DNA from: Trichobilharzia regenti
Taxonomy: Eukaryota > Platyhelminthes > Trematoda > Strigeidida > Schistosomatidae
Length of the DNA: 64,000 nucleotides
Assembly (NCBI GenBank): GCA_944472135.2
Contig: OX235264.1
Coordinates: 81,788,319 to 81,852,318 of the forward strand
Direction: 5' to 3'
In this document: positions 9,330-18,945 of the stretch, one piece after another
Layout: each line of letters begins with the position of its first letter
How positions within the stretch are numbered: the stretch's first letter is position 1
The notes under the pieces: generated by a model
What the model was told of the DNA's origin: nothing
The model's input: the letters and a program-made list of their open reading frames with translations, nothing else
Database searches by the model: none
Made by a program: the position numbers and the translations under genes

Positions 9330-11747
9330 TTACCATGAGAGTAGAAGTGGTTGAGTAATCTTCTTTTGTATGCACAGCTCCGGTTTTTCCATGTGAATGG
9401 CCAGAGCTTCAGCGATGCAAAGGAGACGAAACCGTATTGCCTTTGATATGTTATTCTTGACTCTGTAGATTACTTTGAAGGAGGCGTTCGTTGAAATGCA
9501 ATGATCAGTGTTGACCAGGTGTTCAATTATCGCACTCCTTATTGCACCAGTATTGCCTTTTCGCAACCATGCTGGATAATGTTCTTGAATTCTCTTGGAC
9601 AGGATGCGCGTCGAACGACCGATGTACCTGGCTCCACAGCAGCAGGTGAACTGGTATATGCACATAGAAGTGGCCAGATGCGGGATCTTGTCCTTGAGGC
9701 TTCTGCAGATCAGTGGGCGACTGGAGAACACTATTCGTAGCGTTGCTGCAAAGAACGTTCTTCTCAGAGATGATGTGATCCTTCTCTTGAGAATATCGCT
9801 TGCTAAATCTCCCTTGAAATCCAAATTCATGTAGATTTTCTTTTTAGGCACAGTTAAAGTTTCGTTTTTCCGAATTATTGGTTTCATATTTTTGTCGATA
9901 AATCTTATTGGGTATCCATTTTGGATGAATATTTCTCTCAGAATATCTAATTCTGTTTCCAGAACGTCGGGACTACAGATGCGTCGGATGCGGGTAGCAA
10001 GTGATTTAATTAAGTTTCGCTTTTGTTGAATGGGCACCCAGCTATAGAAGCTTGTTAGTTGACCATTCCACGTAGGTTTTCTATGGATTGATCTTCTTAG
10101 GCTCCCATCAGCTCTTCTTGTCAGTTCCACATCAAGAAACGGAATTTTTGACTCGTTTTCCATTTCAAGAGTGAATTTTATTGCTGGATGGCAATTGTTA
10201 AATGTCTTCAGCAGCAGATTGGGGTCGTTGTTGTTGTCACAAATAATGAAAATGTCATCCACGTATCTTTTATACAGTCGCAAATTGTCGATGCTTGGCT
10301 TTAGTGAACCTCTCTCGAGGCTTGCCACGAAGCAATCTGATAGTAGTGGACCCAACGGAGATCCCATTGCAATACCATCCTTTTGTCTGTAGATGGTGTC
10401 GTTGAATGTGAACTGGACGTTCAGAGTGCATCTCAATAATAGTTCTTTCAAGTATGTTGTCGGTATTCCAATATCGAGGTGGTTGTCATCTATATATCTG
10501 CATATGAAGCAGACCGTTTCTGTGAGTGGGACATTGGTGAAAAGTGACTCGATGTCGAAGGACAGCATAATTTTGTTAGATACATTCGTGTCTTGTATGC
10601 ACTCGATGAACTGGAAGGTGTCACGGAGCGAGTACGTACATAATTGCTTCCTTACAGGTTCCAGAATATCTGCTAGCCATTGTGCAATAGAGTGGTAAGG
10701 GGAACCTGACATATCCAGAATTGGACGAAGTGGGAGACCAACCTTGTGTACCTTTGGTAGACCATAAAGTCTTGGTATTATTGAACCTGTTGGCCGGATC
10801 TGATCGTAGATATCCCCACTGATTAGTTGACTAGCCTTCATTCTCTTCAAGACATCTGTGAGCTGCTTCTCAATCTGTTCCGTCTTGTTTCTTTCATTGG
10901 AAGGTTGGGAAAATTTGTCTTCATTCGACAGTATATCGTTCATTTTCTCGATGTAGTCTCTTCGATTCAGAAGCACTACACCCGCACCCTTGTCGGGTCG
11001 AGTTATAAGTAGATCTTTGTTATCTCTCAGCTGTTTTAATTCCTCTCGGTGCCGCTTCGTTAGGTGGTTGCGGACTTTTGATTTTGAATTCAAGTATTGG
11101 TGGCAGCAGTCCATGATTGTTGACTTGAATCTCTGTAATTCGTCTTCAGAAGTTGGGCTGAGATCGTGCGTTTGGCTGATTAGATTTTCAAACTGGACCT
11201 GAGTATGGAGTTTGTCGGAGTTGAAATTTATATCGCAGAATTTAGGGCCCAGAGATAGGACTTCCAGTTGCACGTCGGTTAAATGTACTGAGGAATAATT
11301 GAACACAAACTTCGTGGGTTCGTCAGGAAATTTGCCTTGAGGTTTCATCTGCTTAAGGCTGTTGTTGAGCTGGGTTACGACAGACTGCGACCGTTTATTC
11401 GCAACCAAGTCGATATATTCGGTGAATCTTTGACGTTCATCCGAAGTCAATTCGTATAAGGCAGAGGACCTCTGATTGATATTCCGCTGCAGTTCGGGCA
11501 TACGTGATCTGATAGAATCAGCACAATTCATTGCATGGCGTTGAAGGGACTTCGTATTTGGATATATATGATTGCGTCGCAGTGCTTTCCAGAACCACTT
11601 TGGATACTGATGATTGGAGACGCAATCCTCGAAAAAGCCAACTTTCGCTTTCCCCACAGCAAGCTTGACAGAGTACCGCAGAAACCCATTGAGTTCCTTG
11701 ACTGTCGAGGGGTCCTTGCTACGTTTCAATTCATGGATAATCCCCAT
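9330..11747 (-). CDS. Penelope-like reverse transcriptase with GIY-YIG endonuclease (PLE-1)
   Basis: The 805-residue frame has no stops or frameshifts. The RT domain spans about residues 250-560. F397-D398 in FDIESLFTNVP supplies the first catalytic aspartate, MGSPLGPLLSD is RT motif 4-like, and Y495-V-D497-D498 is the polymerase aspartate box. The C-terminal endonuclease begins with CIYQFTCCCGARYIGRS (Y708-I-G710), a GIY-YIG-type fold preceded by Cys residues, and continues through REAL-like helices to the terminal QPLLLSW. Known of the family: PLEs prime reverse transcription at nicked DNA and are related to telomerase. The start is the first Met of the frame. The N-terminus (MGIIHELKRS) is plausible, but another upstream start could exist if transcription begins earlier. 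The RT catalytic residues look intact, so activity is possible. Confidence 0.93.
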   Translation of the reverse strand: MGIIHELKRSKDPSTVKELNGFLRYSVKLAVGKAKVGFFEDCVSNHQYPKWFWKALRRNHIYPNTKSLQRHAMNCADSIRSRMPELQRNINQRSSALYELTSDERQRFTEYIDLVANKRSQSVVTQLNNSLKQMKPQGKFPDEPTKFVFNYSSVHLTDVQLEVLSLGPKFCDINFNSDKLHTQVQFENLISQTHDLSPTSEDELQRFKSTIMDCCHQYLNSKSKVRNHLTKRHREELKQLRDNKDLLITRPDKGAGVVLLNRRDYIEKMNDILSNEDKFSQPSNERNKTEQIEKQLTDVLKRMKASQLISGDIYDQIRPTGSIIPRLYGLPKVHKVGLPLRPILDMSGSPYHSIAQWLADILEPVRKQLCTYSLRDTFQFIECIQDTNVSNKIMLSFDIESLFTNVPLTETVCFICRYIDDNHLDIGIPTTYLKELLLRCTLNVQFTFNDTIYRQKDGIAMGSPLGPLLSDCFVASLERGSLKPSIDNLRLYKRYVDDIFIICDNNNDPNLLLKTFNNCHPAIKFTLEMENESKIPFLDVELTRRADGSLRRSIHRKPTWNGQLTSFYSWVPIQQKRNLIKSLATRIRRICSPDVLETELDILREIFIQNGYPIRFIDKNMKPIIRKNETLTVPKKKIYMNLDFKGDLASDILKRRITSSLRRTFFAATLRIVFSSRPLICRSLKDKIPHLATSMCIYQFTCCCGARYIGRSTRILSKRIQEHYPAWLRKGNTGAIRSAIIEHLVNTDHCISTNASFKVIYRVKNNISKAIRFRLLCIAEALAIHMEKPELCIQKKITQPLLLSW

Positions 11748-11805
11748 CCAGGCATTAATGAAAACAAAACACGTAGATCAGCGAAGAGTCTCTTTTCGGC
11801 GAATT

Positions 11806-12480
11806 CCTATATTTAAAGCTTCTACATTATGGCAATCAAATTGGTGTCCATAATTATCTACATGCATTGATATGAAAGAAAAATATATCATGTTTTTCTC
11901 AAGCTAATTTGTGTTTTTGGATTCGAATTCGAAGGGGACGCCCACTTTGATCGATGTAGTGTAATATTGTAGTTCATACAATTTACTTCGTAAATGGTAC
12001 TAATGTTACTTTTTTTTTCTGTTGAATTTTTTGGTTTGCACAACACCGAATGAAGTGATCGTGCTGGCTTGTGTGCTATTTCAAATGGTCGTAATACTCT
12101 GGTTGTTATTTCGGAGATAATTTTTTATATATGGTAGGATGGAGTTTCTTGCCGTCTTTAATGTTGACTTATCGTTGGCGCTATGACTCGAGTTTAAATA
12201 GTTTTTGATGAAATTGTGAGGATATGGTTTCTTTCTGAAGACGGCTAGTAAGTATTTACCCTCCATTTTCTTCAACACACGAGTGCTACAGTGTGTTTGA
12301 ACTCTTTTAAACAATGTCTGGACATAGGTTCTTTTGCGAGTAATTCGGTTATTATTACCATAGTTAAATATTTGGTCTGTGTACACTGATCTTTTTTATA
12401 CTTGTGTTTCTAAATTTCCTGTGTTAGTTATCTTGATTAAGATATCTCAGAATGGAATTTTGTTGTCTAATTCTTCTGTG
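11806..12480 (-). pseudogene. PLE-2 RT/GIY-YIG C-terminal region, interrupted by PLE-1
   Basis: On the minus strand, about 12480 to 12081 encodes RT thumb/linker-like sequence (LETQV, TRVLKKMEGKYLLAVFRKK, LKTARNSILPYIKNYL). The sequence then passes through degenerate GIY-YIG sequence to MHVDNYGHQFDCHNVEALN at 11806. The LPYI..L block and GHQFD motif are typical of GIY-YIG retroelements. At least one frameshift separates the parts, and the 5' portion is missing. The frame continues at 8686 beyond PLE-1. Confidence 0.65.
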
Positions 12481-12499
12481 AATTTAACGTCAATAACAC

Positions 12500-12900
12500 A
12501 AATCAGCTGTAAAAGGATATGGTATATATTCTTTCGTATCAATGCATGTAGATAATTATGGACACCAGTTTGATTGACATAATGTAGACATTTTAAATAG
12601 AGGAAACACCAAAACTACTGCCAGAGAATTCCTAGAAGCCTGGTATTCAAGTGAATTAACAATTAACAAGCATATTACTACAGACCAAATTTACCAGCTA
12701 ATGAAAAATAAATCACATGACAAGAAAGTTCGAATTCTAAGTCAATAAAAATTTTGAACAACAGAGACGTAAATTAAGGAACAGTCATTACAGTGGTCGC
12801 TAGGAGATACGATCACATCATTCATGGAGAGTTTAAATAAGTCCATTTTGTACTAAAACTTGTCCTGACGCTGTTGTCTAGACGATGGACGATGAAAGCT
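12500..12900 (+). mobile_element. PLE-2 inverted second arm
   Basis: This plus-strand copy of the PLE-2 C-terminus and 3' region reads TCAATGCATGTAGATAATTA, then GAATTCCTAGAAGCCTGGTA, then CAGCCAGATCAGAAGAC. Its reverse complement matches 11806-11880 plus 8330-8686. The locus was therefore a large palindrome before PLE-1 inserted. Confidence 0.75.
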
Positions 12901-13194
12901 TCTTAATTAAATCAGCCAGATCAGAAGACGTAATTAAATCAATATCATTCACCTGAGCTACAAATCTTTATTATTTAAAAGTTTAATATCCCATGATGAG
13001 TTCAATGAACTTCCACTAGGTATACAGTAAGGAGAGTTTTGTGGGGTTTTCCTGTCTTCTTTAGGCTATATCCCAAAATTACAAAAACCAATTGTGACTA
13101 AGAAAAGCTTTGAATGACAAGAGAAAAAAATGAACAAATCAATACAATAATTAGATGAGATGAATCATAGATATTCCAAAAAATCTGCTGAATT
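12901..13194. other. No gene seen
   Basis: No recognisable ORF or repeat. Confidence 0.45.
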
Positions 13195-13382
13195 TAGCCC
13201 TCAACTGGAGTCCTAATAGGAAACGACGAGTGTAGGCGTTCAAACGTAACATGGAAGAGATGAGAGCTTATGGGGAAAATGCGGAGCCAGTTGAAGAGGA
13301 CTTCAGAAGACAGGGTGCAGTAGAGGTATATTGTGAAAGCCCCATGTTCCACTCCGAAACTAGGAGAATAATAATAATAATA
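13195..13382 (+). mobile_element. RTE-like LINE 3' tail, diverged
   Basis: The order of signatures (AACATGGAAGAGATGAGAGC, GCGGAGCCAGTTGAAGAGGA, CCCCATGTTCCACTC, then a TAA run) matches the 3' ends at 24450 and 40400, with much divergence. Confidence 0.6.
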
Positions 13383-14996
13383 AGTGAACAGAGTATACGA
13401 AGTTTTTCCGGATTTAAAATTTAATAAATATGAGAGGTAGGCTGAATTTCAATTATATAATCCAATTTGAAACCGTTAAATAAATTAGCTAATCAGAAGT
13501 ATAATCTTCCAAACTATATGTATACTATTAATATTATTTTCACTGTACAAATTCAGAATGCGCATGAAGTACACATTCATTATCGTTTTCCACACTAAAT
13601 CAAATTAAATCATTTTTATTTGTATTAGACGCTTGAGTAAGCGATATGTCGAAAAACAAACTAATGCTAATCATGTAAACACACATAAGACAGAATAAAA
13701 AAGAGTTGCTCTACAAACAATCTGTAAACTGTGTTGTTACGTAATCACTTCTTAATAAATAAAAAAAGGGAAAGAATTTAATAATCCTATGACTTCCTAA
13801 ATTCGAGGAGGAGAAGAAGACGAAGAAGAAAGAGGGAAAAGAAGTAATTTTCTCCCAACTTTGAAATGTTTGTGTGAATAATGAATTATATAAAGAGAGA
13901 GAATCTGTCATCTCCATCTCTTGGGTATAACTGTCTAAATGAAAATTATTATTATTATTATACTTTTGTAATCAATCCAAGGATATGATTAATAACCTTT
14001 AAAAAGAATATTTCTAACCTTGGTGCATTTATTTATTCTAACCCTGGAAATAATAAGAAAACATTTGAATCAGCCAGGATACACAAGTTTAAGTTTTAAC
14101 ATCGATAAATACAGTAAATTTTCAGACTATACATACTGTCTAAAAATAAACCATATTAATCTACGGAATCACATAATATTTATCTTCTTTCTTTGTGAGA
14201 CGAAAATGTTCACCTGCAGGACAATTAAAGAAAGAGGAAGAGAGACAGAGAGAGAGGGAGGGAGGGAGGGTACTGGTCATCCACCAAGAGGATTATGGTA
14301 TTATCCTTTTCCCTGGTCAGATGACTTAAATCATCAATAAACTCTACCCAGTGCAGAGAACAACACAAGCACTGCGAAAATGAATAATAAAGCCGGAATA
14401 AAGAAAAAAGGCTAAAGTCATTAATCCAACCTTCCCGATTTTATTTACCAAAGTAAGTAAACAATGAATAGTAAACTTTTTCTAGCATAAACACGTGATT
14501 ACGACATATTTTAAGAACGAGTAATTGATTAGTCATCTATAAATAGATGTGCCGTCTAGCTAATATTATTTGTCTATTCTAAAACACTTCAAATAATTCA
14601 GGTGGTTAGCACATTTTTCAAATGCAGATACCCATTTTAAGGTTTCCTTTACTTACCACTTCAAACTAATAACCTATTAAGCAGCTCAGCTACAGACACA
14701 CAGGATCGGCAATTCCTACACCACTGGTTCGAATCCTGACAATTACATCAGCATCATTTTTATCGTGGTTGAAAAAGAAAGCAAACATAGTAATAAAAGA
14801 AAATGAGAATTATATATGTCCAAACCAAGTTCACTGTTAACAGTTTGAAAAACTTTAGGCATTGGGTAAATGATATTCATTATCATGAAGGTTTTTGTAT
14901 TTCCCAATGAATGAAAAACAACAAAACGATATTGTTTTTACTGACGTTTCGCTATTTAGTGCTAACAGCTTTCTTTATCAAAGTATTATTAAGTAT
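13383..14996. other. No gene seen; GA-rich low complexity
   Basis: No supported gene. A purine-rich block lies at about 13805-13845, and a GAGAGAGAGGGAGG block at about 14231-14270. A weak B-box-like GGTTCGAATCC at 14728 may be an old tRNA-derived fragment, but nothing around it supports a family. Confidence 0.45.
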
Positions 14997-15206
14997 TTAA
15001 TTGGTGGATGATGGTAACTAGCAGTGGAATCCAGGATGCGCATTTCGTCCTATTTGCGACTCGTCATCTGGATGTACCTGCATTTCTCAGTGAGTGATGA
15101 CGTTCCCACCGAAGCTCGAACCCAGTACCCATAGTTTCAAACGCCAAAGCGTTATCCACTGGACCACTTGGACCACGAGAGCCACCTCTTGTGCAACGGG
15201 TCATGT
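14997..15206 (-). mobile_element. SINE-D (Sm-alpha-like) copy
   Basis: Minus-strand tRNA-derived element with A-box-like TGGTCCAGTGG and B-box-like GGTTCGAGCTT at 15112-15175. It is followed by the hammerhead region (15030-15072) and the 3' signature CCACTGCTAG..CATCCACC. This is the only copy in the window that retains the complete tRNA head together with the ribozyme region in close-to-consensus form. Confidence 0.8.
15030..15072 (-). ncRNA. Hammerhead motif with C3-to-A core change (SINE-D)
   Basis: Stem I pairs UCCAG (15068-15072) with CUGGA (15030-15034), 5 bp. The core reads AUGACGA instead of CUGANGA. Stem II is GUC../GGAC, GAAA is intact, and stem III is U-A and A-U around loop GCGC with AUC as the cleavage triplet. 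The overall layout is that of the published Sm-alpha hammerhead. The C3 change breaks the C3-G8 pair and should depress activity. Confidence 0.65.
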
Positions 15207-15251
15207 TAATTTTGTTGAATTTGAAATTTTCCCGGAATTTACAAAATCTCA

Positions 15252-15253
<2 letters not shown>

Positions 15254-15288
<35 letters not shown>
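15254..15288. repeat. (AT)n microsatellite
   Basis: A pure AT run of about 35 bases. Confidence 0.95.
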
Positions 15289-15289
<1 letters not shown>

Positions 15290-15296
15290 CAAAGAG

Positions 15297-16115
15297 TTAA
15301 GAGGTGAGAAAATAGACAAATTAGGTCAAGTTAAAAGGACATATTGGAAGTCAAAATAACAATGAAGACCAATAAACCAAATATCAAAGGTAATAGTACA
15401 TCTCTTATGATATCAAAACAAAGTTTACTAACTTGATCACCGTTCATCAGTTTTTATAGATGACCTTAAAGGCTGAGTTAACATCAATCGTTTTCAATAA
15501 ATTCTTCTTCAGGCTCTACAATTATAAATCCATTAATGTAAGCATACAATAGCCAGTAAAGGCGAATTAGAATCATATCAGAAAGTGTATTGTGGAACAA
15601 GTATAAGATGGAATGAAACAATAGTCATATAGTCATATAGTTTTTTAATATGCATGGTCAATAACAACATGGGACAGAATGAGATGAAATAATTTAATGA
15701 TGTGTGTATATATATAAATATAGTTGACAGAAAATACAGGTTTCAAGGGTGAGTGTAATCAGGGTGTGTGAGGCAATATGAAAATAAACCAACGAATGGG
15801 GCGGTCTAGACTTAAGTTCAAGGTTGAAAATAACAACAATAAGAATGATTGTAAAATAATAACGATGATATGGTGTAAAATTAAAATTAAATGTACTATT
15901 GGTGAATGATTATCAAATAATAATAATGAATATAATGAAGTGGAATGAACAGGATTTTGTAAATACGATAGTAAGTTAGAAAAGCACTATTTAAACCTAA
16001 GGTAATAAAATCATAAGAAAGGTCATGAAATTATAAAAGTCGAAAATGAACGTTTGTCAATGAAATAGAGGAATAGAAGAAGGAAAAGAAAAGAAAAGAA
16101 AATCGCGAAAGGAAT
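15297..16115 (-). mobile_element. PLE-5 3' UTR and terminal region
   Basis: This non-coding sequence follows the PLE-5 stop codon. A segment (15297-15440, with ATCAAAACAAAGTTTAC) recurs at 53274-53385, which supports a mobile-element origin. It holds the hammerhead-like candidate at 15475-15516. The TTTTCAATAAATTCTTCT string here also occurs in opposite orientation at 17283-17300, next to the 5' truncation point, as expected of inverted pLTR pieces. Confidence 0.55.
15475..15516 (-). ncRNA. Candidate PLE hammerhead, partly degenerate
   Basis: The minus strand has CUGAAGA (15512-15506), a weak stem II, GAAA (15495-15492), and a stem III of A-U, A-U, C-G around a 7-base loop. A UUA triplet ends at 15479, and GAG (15516-15514) can pair with CUC (15477-15475), with one mismatch next to the cleavage site. 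The fold is plausible, but stem II is poor. Confidence 0.35.
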
Positions 16116-17275
16116 TTATAGTGTTAATGGAGGATTTGTTGGCTTTATTGTAGGCCAAGGTAAACATAGAGGTTGAACATACTTCTTCTGTATGCAGAGG
16201 GATGGTCTTCTGGTATTAATTGCAACTGCTTCAGCTACTGATAGAAGACGTAGTCGAGCTCCTCTAGATAAATTACTAGGAACACGGTAAATAACTGAGA
16301 ACGCTTGGTCAAGTTTTATCCGGTGTCCAGTATCTACCAAGTGGGCTAAGACTGCACTATTTATGCCTTTGGTTACTCCTTTACTCAACCATACAGGTAC
16401 ATGTTCACGTGCGCGCATGGATAAAGCCCTCTGAGTACGGCCAATATAACTAGCTCCACATGAGCAGTTGAATTCGTAGATGCACATTGATGAGGCCATC
16501 TTTGGTAATTTATCCTTTACTTGCTGTGTGAGTACTGGTTTAGTTGAGAAGTTTAGTACCAATTTAGCTGCGGGAAATGTTCTATCTATTGCTCTATTGA
16601 GTCGACACTTTAGAATGTCAGCTGCGATTTCCCCTTTGTAACTTAACTTAAGATACAAAGGTTTCTTGTCTACGGTATCCACCTTTTCCCTGTCTATAGG
16701 TATTGACATATACTTTCTTAGGAAGCTCTGTGGATATCCATTCTCTTGCAGTGTGAGTTTTAGTTTATGCATTTCTTCCTTAATGCATTCCTCTGAGCAT
16801 ATTCGTTTTATTCTGTAGCTAAGACACTTAACTAAGTTTCTTTTATGCTGAATCGGTGTGAAACTATGGAAATGGGTGTACTGACCCGTCCAAGTTTTCT
16901 TTCTAAATAATTTCCTTTGTAGATATCCATCTGTCTTCATTGTAAGTAGGACGTCTAGGAAAGGTAAACTGTTATTGTCTTCTTCTTCACATGTAAACTG
17001 AATAGTTGGGTGAACACTATTAACGGTATTCAGAAGCTCTTGTTTATTAAGATTTCTATTACAAACGATAAACGTATCATCTACGTATCGACAATAATAG
17101 TCAAACCCTTTAATCGTGTCTTTGAGTGGACCATTTTCAAGCTTTGCCAGGAAAATATCCGCTAGCAAAGGGCCCAAAGGTGATCCCATGGCTACCCCAT
17201 CAACTTGTCTATAAAAACCATTATTGAACATAAACTGAACGTTCATAGTGCACTTCAATAATAATTCTTTGACCA
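16116..17275 (-). CDS. PLE-5, 5'-truncated RT/GIY-YIG protein
   Basis: The open frame has 380 codons from the internal Met at 17258 and continues in frame to about 17275 (LVKELLLK). The N-terminal half of the RT is missing. Visible: VDGVAMGSPLGPLLADIF, YCRYVDDTFIVC (polymerase aspartates), LPFLDVLLT, PAAKLVLNFSTK, and the endonuclease CIYEFNCSCGASYIGRTQRA, ending AINTRRPSLCIQKKYVQPL. It is a different family from PLE-1 but clearly homologous. Because motifs upstream of LLLKCTMN are absent, it cannot be functional alone, although this part has no internal breaks. Confidence 0.88.
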
Positions 17276-17334
17276 GAAGAATTTATTGAAAACAATTGTT
17301 CGCTCTAAATATTTTGTTCTGAATAAATTATGGG

Positions 17335-17492
17335 AATATTTAATTAACATCAATCTTATGGTTCATCTCGATTAGATGTTTAGCTATAGACGAAGTTGGT
17401 AGTCTGACACCTGCATCTATTGGCTTGTCACAATTCATCTGTTTTTCTAACCATTTTGGGATATGCTCTCCCACCCGCACGTGCAAAGCGCG
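17335..17492 (-). pseudogene. PLE endonuclease fragment upstream of PLE-5
   Basis: The minus strand reads LHVRVGEHIPKWLEKQ and SSIAKHLIEMNHKIDV, which correspond to the block after YIG in PLE endonucleases (compare EHVPVWL..LAHLVDTGH). A second, older PLE copy therefore lies directly upstream of truncated PLE-5, in the same orientation. Confidence 0.6.
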
Positions 17493-17509
17493 ATCCCTAT
17501 GTATGTATG

Positions 17510-18056
17510 TGTTATGTTGCTGCTGCTGAGTGGTTAATAGTAGTTTTCCCCATCGCTGAATTGTTATATACTCGTTGCTAAATTATTGTTATGGACTGGT
17601 CGAAAAACTAATAGTCCTGACGCAAGAAGGCGGAAATCAGAAGACCACTAGGTTTGCGATGATACTTCTATTTTCCAAACACAAGGAGAAGCAATACGTG
17701 GTATTACACCAAAGAAAGTAAGTCACACAAATTGTAAGAGCGAAATATATATGACAGGGGTGTGAACAATCATTAGACAGTCTTAACATGAATGGCTAAT
17801 TATAATGGAGTGTCGATCCAAATATACATAGCAAAATATAGCAGACATGTCAACAACCACCATATATGGATATATGTTACCAAGCAACGGACTGTCAACA
17901 AACACTCATATTATATTATATATAATATAAGGAGAATATACATTGTTAAAGGAGACAAGTTCATACAAGTGAAATGGTCACAGACTAAGAGAGCAAACAG
18001 AAAGAGAGACCAACATACACACACATATATATATATATAAATGTGGATACATATCA
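17510..18056 (+). mobile_element. Solo LTR, family LTR-2, copy 1
   Basis: The 547-bp sequence begins TGTTATG and ends CATATCA (TG..CA), bounded by a perfect 5-bp duplication GTATG at 17505-17509 and 18057-18061. A close relative lies at 58075-58607. No internal retroelement coding is attached, so it is read as a solo LTR. Strand is provisional because no primer-binding site is available. Confidence 0.65.
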
Positions 18057-18061
18057 GTATG

Positions 18062-18430
18062 TCAACATTGAATTTAAAATTTCCCAATTACACATTTAGA
18101 AAAACAACAAAAGTGAGAGAAGAAATTATGTGTTCCATTTTAATTGGTTCCTAGTCAACGGTTCCACACTAATGTAAATTTTACCAGTCATATGTCAGTG
18201 TTAGTCAATAAAATTGTTGACGGGAAGCAGGGATGAAAATAACTGATTGCAGAAGTCAAGGCAGTTAATTAACAGAAGTTACCAGCAGGCTGCTATTCAG
18301 TAACAATTATCAATTGTTCAGAAAGAGTTGGGGTGACAAAACGACTACGGAATTCAAGATCAGCTGATTTGTAGAGGTTAGCAATAAATTAGTGAACAAT
18401 AGAAAAGATTTGTAACTCAGATGGATGATT
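18062..18430. other. No gene seen
   Basis: No supported ORF or repeat. Confidence 0.45.
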
Positions 18431-18562
18431 TGCAATTAATAGTGTTCTCTGAGCTGGTTGGTTTAGTTGCGGAGCTTTCGTCGTCTTTCTGGACGCCATC
18501 TTCAGCGCAGTATTTAGCATAAAGTTCATAAGCATAAAGCTCAGAGAACACTATTAATTGCA
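18431..18562 (-). mobile_element. PLE terminal hairpin with perfect 25-bp inverted repeat
   Basis: 18431-18455 and 18538-18562 are perfect reverse complements (25 bp, containing AGTGTTCTCTGAGCT). The enclosed sequence resembles the 3' region of PLE-2 at 8340-8420 (GTGTTCTCTGATCTGGTTGA), so this is probably an isolated PLE terminus. It encloses a hammerhead-like motif. Confidence 0.55.
18468..18509 (-). ncRNA. Candidate PLE-type hammerhead in hairpin
   Basis: On the minus strand, UGCG (18509-18506) pairs with CGCA (18471-18468). The core CUGAAGA (18505-18499) and GAAA (18479-18476) are canonical, and the triplet before the stem is CUC. Stem II contains CGUC/GACG with imperfect closing pairs. 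Stem III would be extremely short (GC/UC with no loop), as reported for PLE hammerheads thought to need dimers. Activity is uncertain. Confidence 0.4.
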
Positions 18563-18660
18563 AAAGTTACTGAACAATCAATCATTTGTAAGGTAATGAT
18601 GACCGCGAAGAAGCTTTCTCATCTCTACGAGTACGATATTTACACTTTAATAGGCATAAT

Positions 18661-18945
18661 ATAAATAGGCTAGTGGTCACGCTATGTTATGAATTGGCAG
18701 AAGTTAGAATTCATGGCCCACTGGATCGGGTCCCAGTGGCTCAATGGTCTACGAGCTAGCTCGCCTTGTAACCAGAAGGTCCTGGGTTCGAAACCAGTCG
18801 GTTTGGGTTCGTACTGACGAAGAGTCCCAAACTAGGACGAAACAGCTGACCAGTACTCCCAGGTTTTCCAATGGTCTCTAACCGATGTCAGCTCATGATG
18901 AAAATCCTGTAACCAACCAAATCCCTACAAACCAACACTTAAGTA
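18661..18945 (+). mobile_element. SINE-B copy
   Basis: The head has the A-box TGGCTCAATGG and the B-box-like GGTTCGAAACC. The 3' end reads GTCAGCTCATGATGAAAATC. The ribozyme region (18811-18856) keeps GUACUG/CAGUAC, GUCC/GGAC and GAAAC, but its core is ACGAAGA and the triplet is GAC, so it should not cleave. Confidence 0.8.

Larger units (their letters stand above)
8687..11805 (-). mobile_element. PLE-1, Penelope-like retroelement with intact ORF
   Basis: The element has inserted into PLE-2. An 11-bp duplication, CCTATATTTAA, lies at 8676-8686 and 11806-11816 and can be extended to 13 bp with TT. A 52-bp perfect direct repeat (8683-8734 and 11755-11806), containing GATCAGCGAAGAGTCTC, marks both ends as short pLTR copies. 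The element encodes one 805-codon protein. The 3' UTR contains a two-copy tandem duplication. The perfect end repeats and open frame suggest a recent insertion. Confidence 0.85.

Noticed and set aside
13800..13920. Purine-rich block as a regulatory element
   Set aside because: Simple low-complexity sequence with no supporting gene nearby.
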